Source of the DNA: FEN-1219 sp963713355
GTDB lineage: Bacteria; Pseudomonadota; Gammaproteobacteria; Steroidobacterales; Rariloculaceae
NCBI GenBank assembly: GCA_963713355.1
Contig: CAVQLK010000006.1
Span: 1,426,001 to 1,490,000, forward strand
Length of the DNA: 64,000 bases
Direction of reading: 5' to 3'
Below, piece by piece: positions 63,341 through 64,000 of the stretch; positions within the stretch are counted from its first letter, which is position 1, and the number at the start of each line of letters is the position of its first letter. The notes below the pieces were generated by a model that was not told the origin of the DNA, searched no databases, and was given only the letters and a program-made list of their open reading frames with translations. The translations under genes were made by a program, and so were the position numbers.

Positions 63341-64000
63341 ATGCGCGCAAGGACCGTTCTGGGCCGCCGTCGTCGGGTGTTGCACACCGCTCTCGCCGCA
63401 TCGATCGCGGCGTTGCTCGCCTCTGCCGCGTTGCAAACGGCAGCGGCGTCGGTCGTCGGCGCGGCCCGAGATGCCGACATCGCGGAAGTGCGTAAGCTGA
63501 TCGCGGCGGGCTCCGACGTCAACGCGCCCGAGGCCGACGGCACGTCGGCATTGCTATGGGCCGCTCATCAAGGCTCCCCCGAGCTCGTGTCGTTGCTGCT
63601 CGAAGCCGGCGCAGACCCGAACGCCGCGAACAATTTCGGCGTGACGCCGTTGCTCGAGGCGAGCCGCTACGGCGATGCCGCCACGATCAAGGCGTTGCTC
63701 GACGGCGGTGCGGATGTGGGCGCCTCGGCCCGCGAAGGCGAGACGCCGCTGATGGCGGCCGCTCGGACTGGCAACGTCGCGGCCGTCCAGCTGCTCATCG
63801 ACCACGGCGCCGACGTGAATGCCGTCGAGTCGCTGCAAGAGCAAACGGCTTTGATGTGGGCCGCAGCGGAAGGGCACGTCGACGTCGTCGACGCGTTGCT
63901 CGACGCCGGCGCTGACGCGAATCGCAAGGCCCGTGCATCAGAGCTCACGACGCGCAGCACGCGCACGGACTATCCGAGCGGCGGTTTCACTGCGCTGCAC
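63341..64000 (+). CDS. Exported ankyrin repeat protein (Ank E), runs off right edge
   Basis: 220 residues visible, open at base 64000. Arg-rich signal peptide (about 1-36), then ankyrin repeats beginning VVGAARDADIAEVRKLIAAG. It follows Ank A almost repeat for repeat: FGVTPLLEASRYGD, GETPLMAAARTGN, and the insert SELTTRSTRTDYPSGGF (SELTKRSMRTDFPSGGF in Ank A). By analogy about 300 more residues lie outside the window, and a DUF1592/DUF1552 pair may follow beyond the edge. Confidence 0.85.
   Translation, partial: MRARTVLGRRRRVLHTALAASIAALLASAALQTAAASVVGAARDADIAEVRKLIAAGSDVNAPEADGTSALLWAAHQGSPELVSLLLEAGADPNAANNFGVTPLLEASRYGDAATIKALLDGGADVGASAREGETPLMAAARTGNVAAVQLLIDHGADVNAVESLQEQTALMWAAAEGHVDVVDALLDAGADANRKARASELTTRSTRTDYPSGGFTALH

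Noticed and set aside
1..64000. CRISPR array, tRNA/rRNA genes, insertion sequences, integrases
   Set aside because: No spaced direct repeats, tRNA-like cloverleaf, terminal inverted repeats or transposase/integrase translations were found by reading both strands.

Overview
The window is high-GC DNA from a Gram-negative bacterium, most probably a Pseudomonadota and likely a gammaproteobacterium. The evidence is an outer membrane TonB-dependent receptor, a NodT/OprM-type efflux lipoprotein, a YbiI-like DksA/TraR zinc-finger protein, a DUF3313 lipoprotein and a complete Mrp antiporter operon. The taxonomic call is inference. I see no tRNA, rRNA, CRISPR array, integrase, transposase or phage gene.

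Layout. 0-2.4 kb: secreted DUF6152-type proteins and a 'LSGIW' family protein. 2.5-10.9 kb: two exported ankyrin proteins around a DUF1592 diheme cytochrome / DUF1552 Tat-exported pair, plus MgtC and a degenerate metallo-beta-lactamase-fold protein. 11-20.5 kb: secreted hypothetical, ASCH protein, large catalase with a ferritin-like protein, hybrid histidine kinase, another secreted LSGIW protein, DUF3313 lipoprotein. 20.7-26.7 kb: TonB receptor, ATP-grasp ligase, small envelope proteins, zinc-finger protein. 26.7-32.8 kb: second DUF1592/DUF1552 pair, divergent from an ankyrin gene, then PAP2. 32.9-37.9 kb: tripartite MacA-MacB-OprM-like efflux operon whose ABC gene is broken by many indels. 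38-43.8 kb: SRPBCC protein, DUF6152/LSGIW pair, EF-hand protein, GIY-YIG protein, large FtsX/MacB-type permease. 43.9-49.1 kb: third DUF1592/DUF1552/ankyrin module, also full of indels. 49.1-61.3 kb: housekeeping and stress genes, the mrpABCDEFG operon, and a VOC/PNPOx pair behind a sigma-54-like promoter. 61.5-64 kb: another LSGIW/DUF6152 pair and the start of a fifth ankyrin gene.

Two paralogous secreted sets stand out. One is a three-gene module repeated three times: membrane-tethered diheme c-type DUF1592 protein, Tat-exported DUF1552 protein and Sec-exported ankyrin protein. The other is the DUF6152/LSGIW pair, present three times, with a further DUF6152 protein at the left edge. All DUF6152 proteins have a predicted mature N-terminus starting His-His and a conserved Asn-Pro-His 27-28 residues later, which could form a metal site. 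Together with the TonB receptor these suggest a periplasmic redox or oxidative catabolic capacity. The substrate cannot be read from sequence.

A caution on quality: about 30 single-base frameshifts are packed into 33.3-36.1 kb and 44.5-48.2 kb, with one more at 5.26 kb, while the other roughly 55 kb reads cleanly. Protein similarity resumes after each shift, so local consensus error is at least as likely as gene decay.
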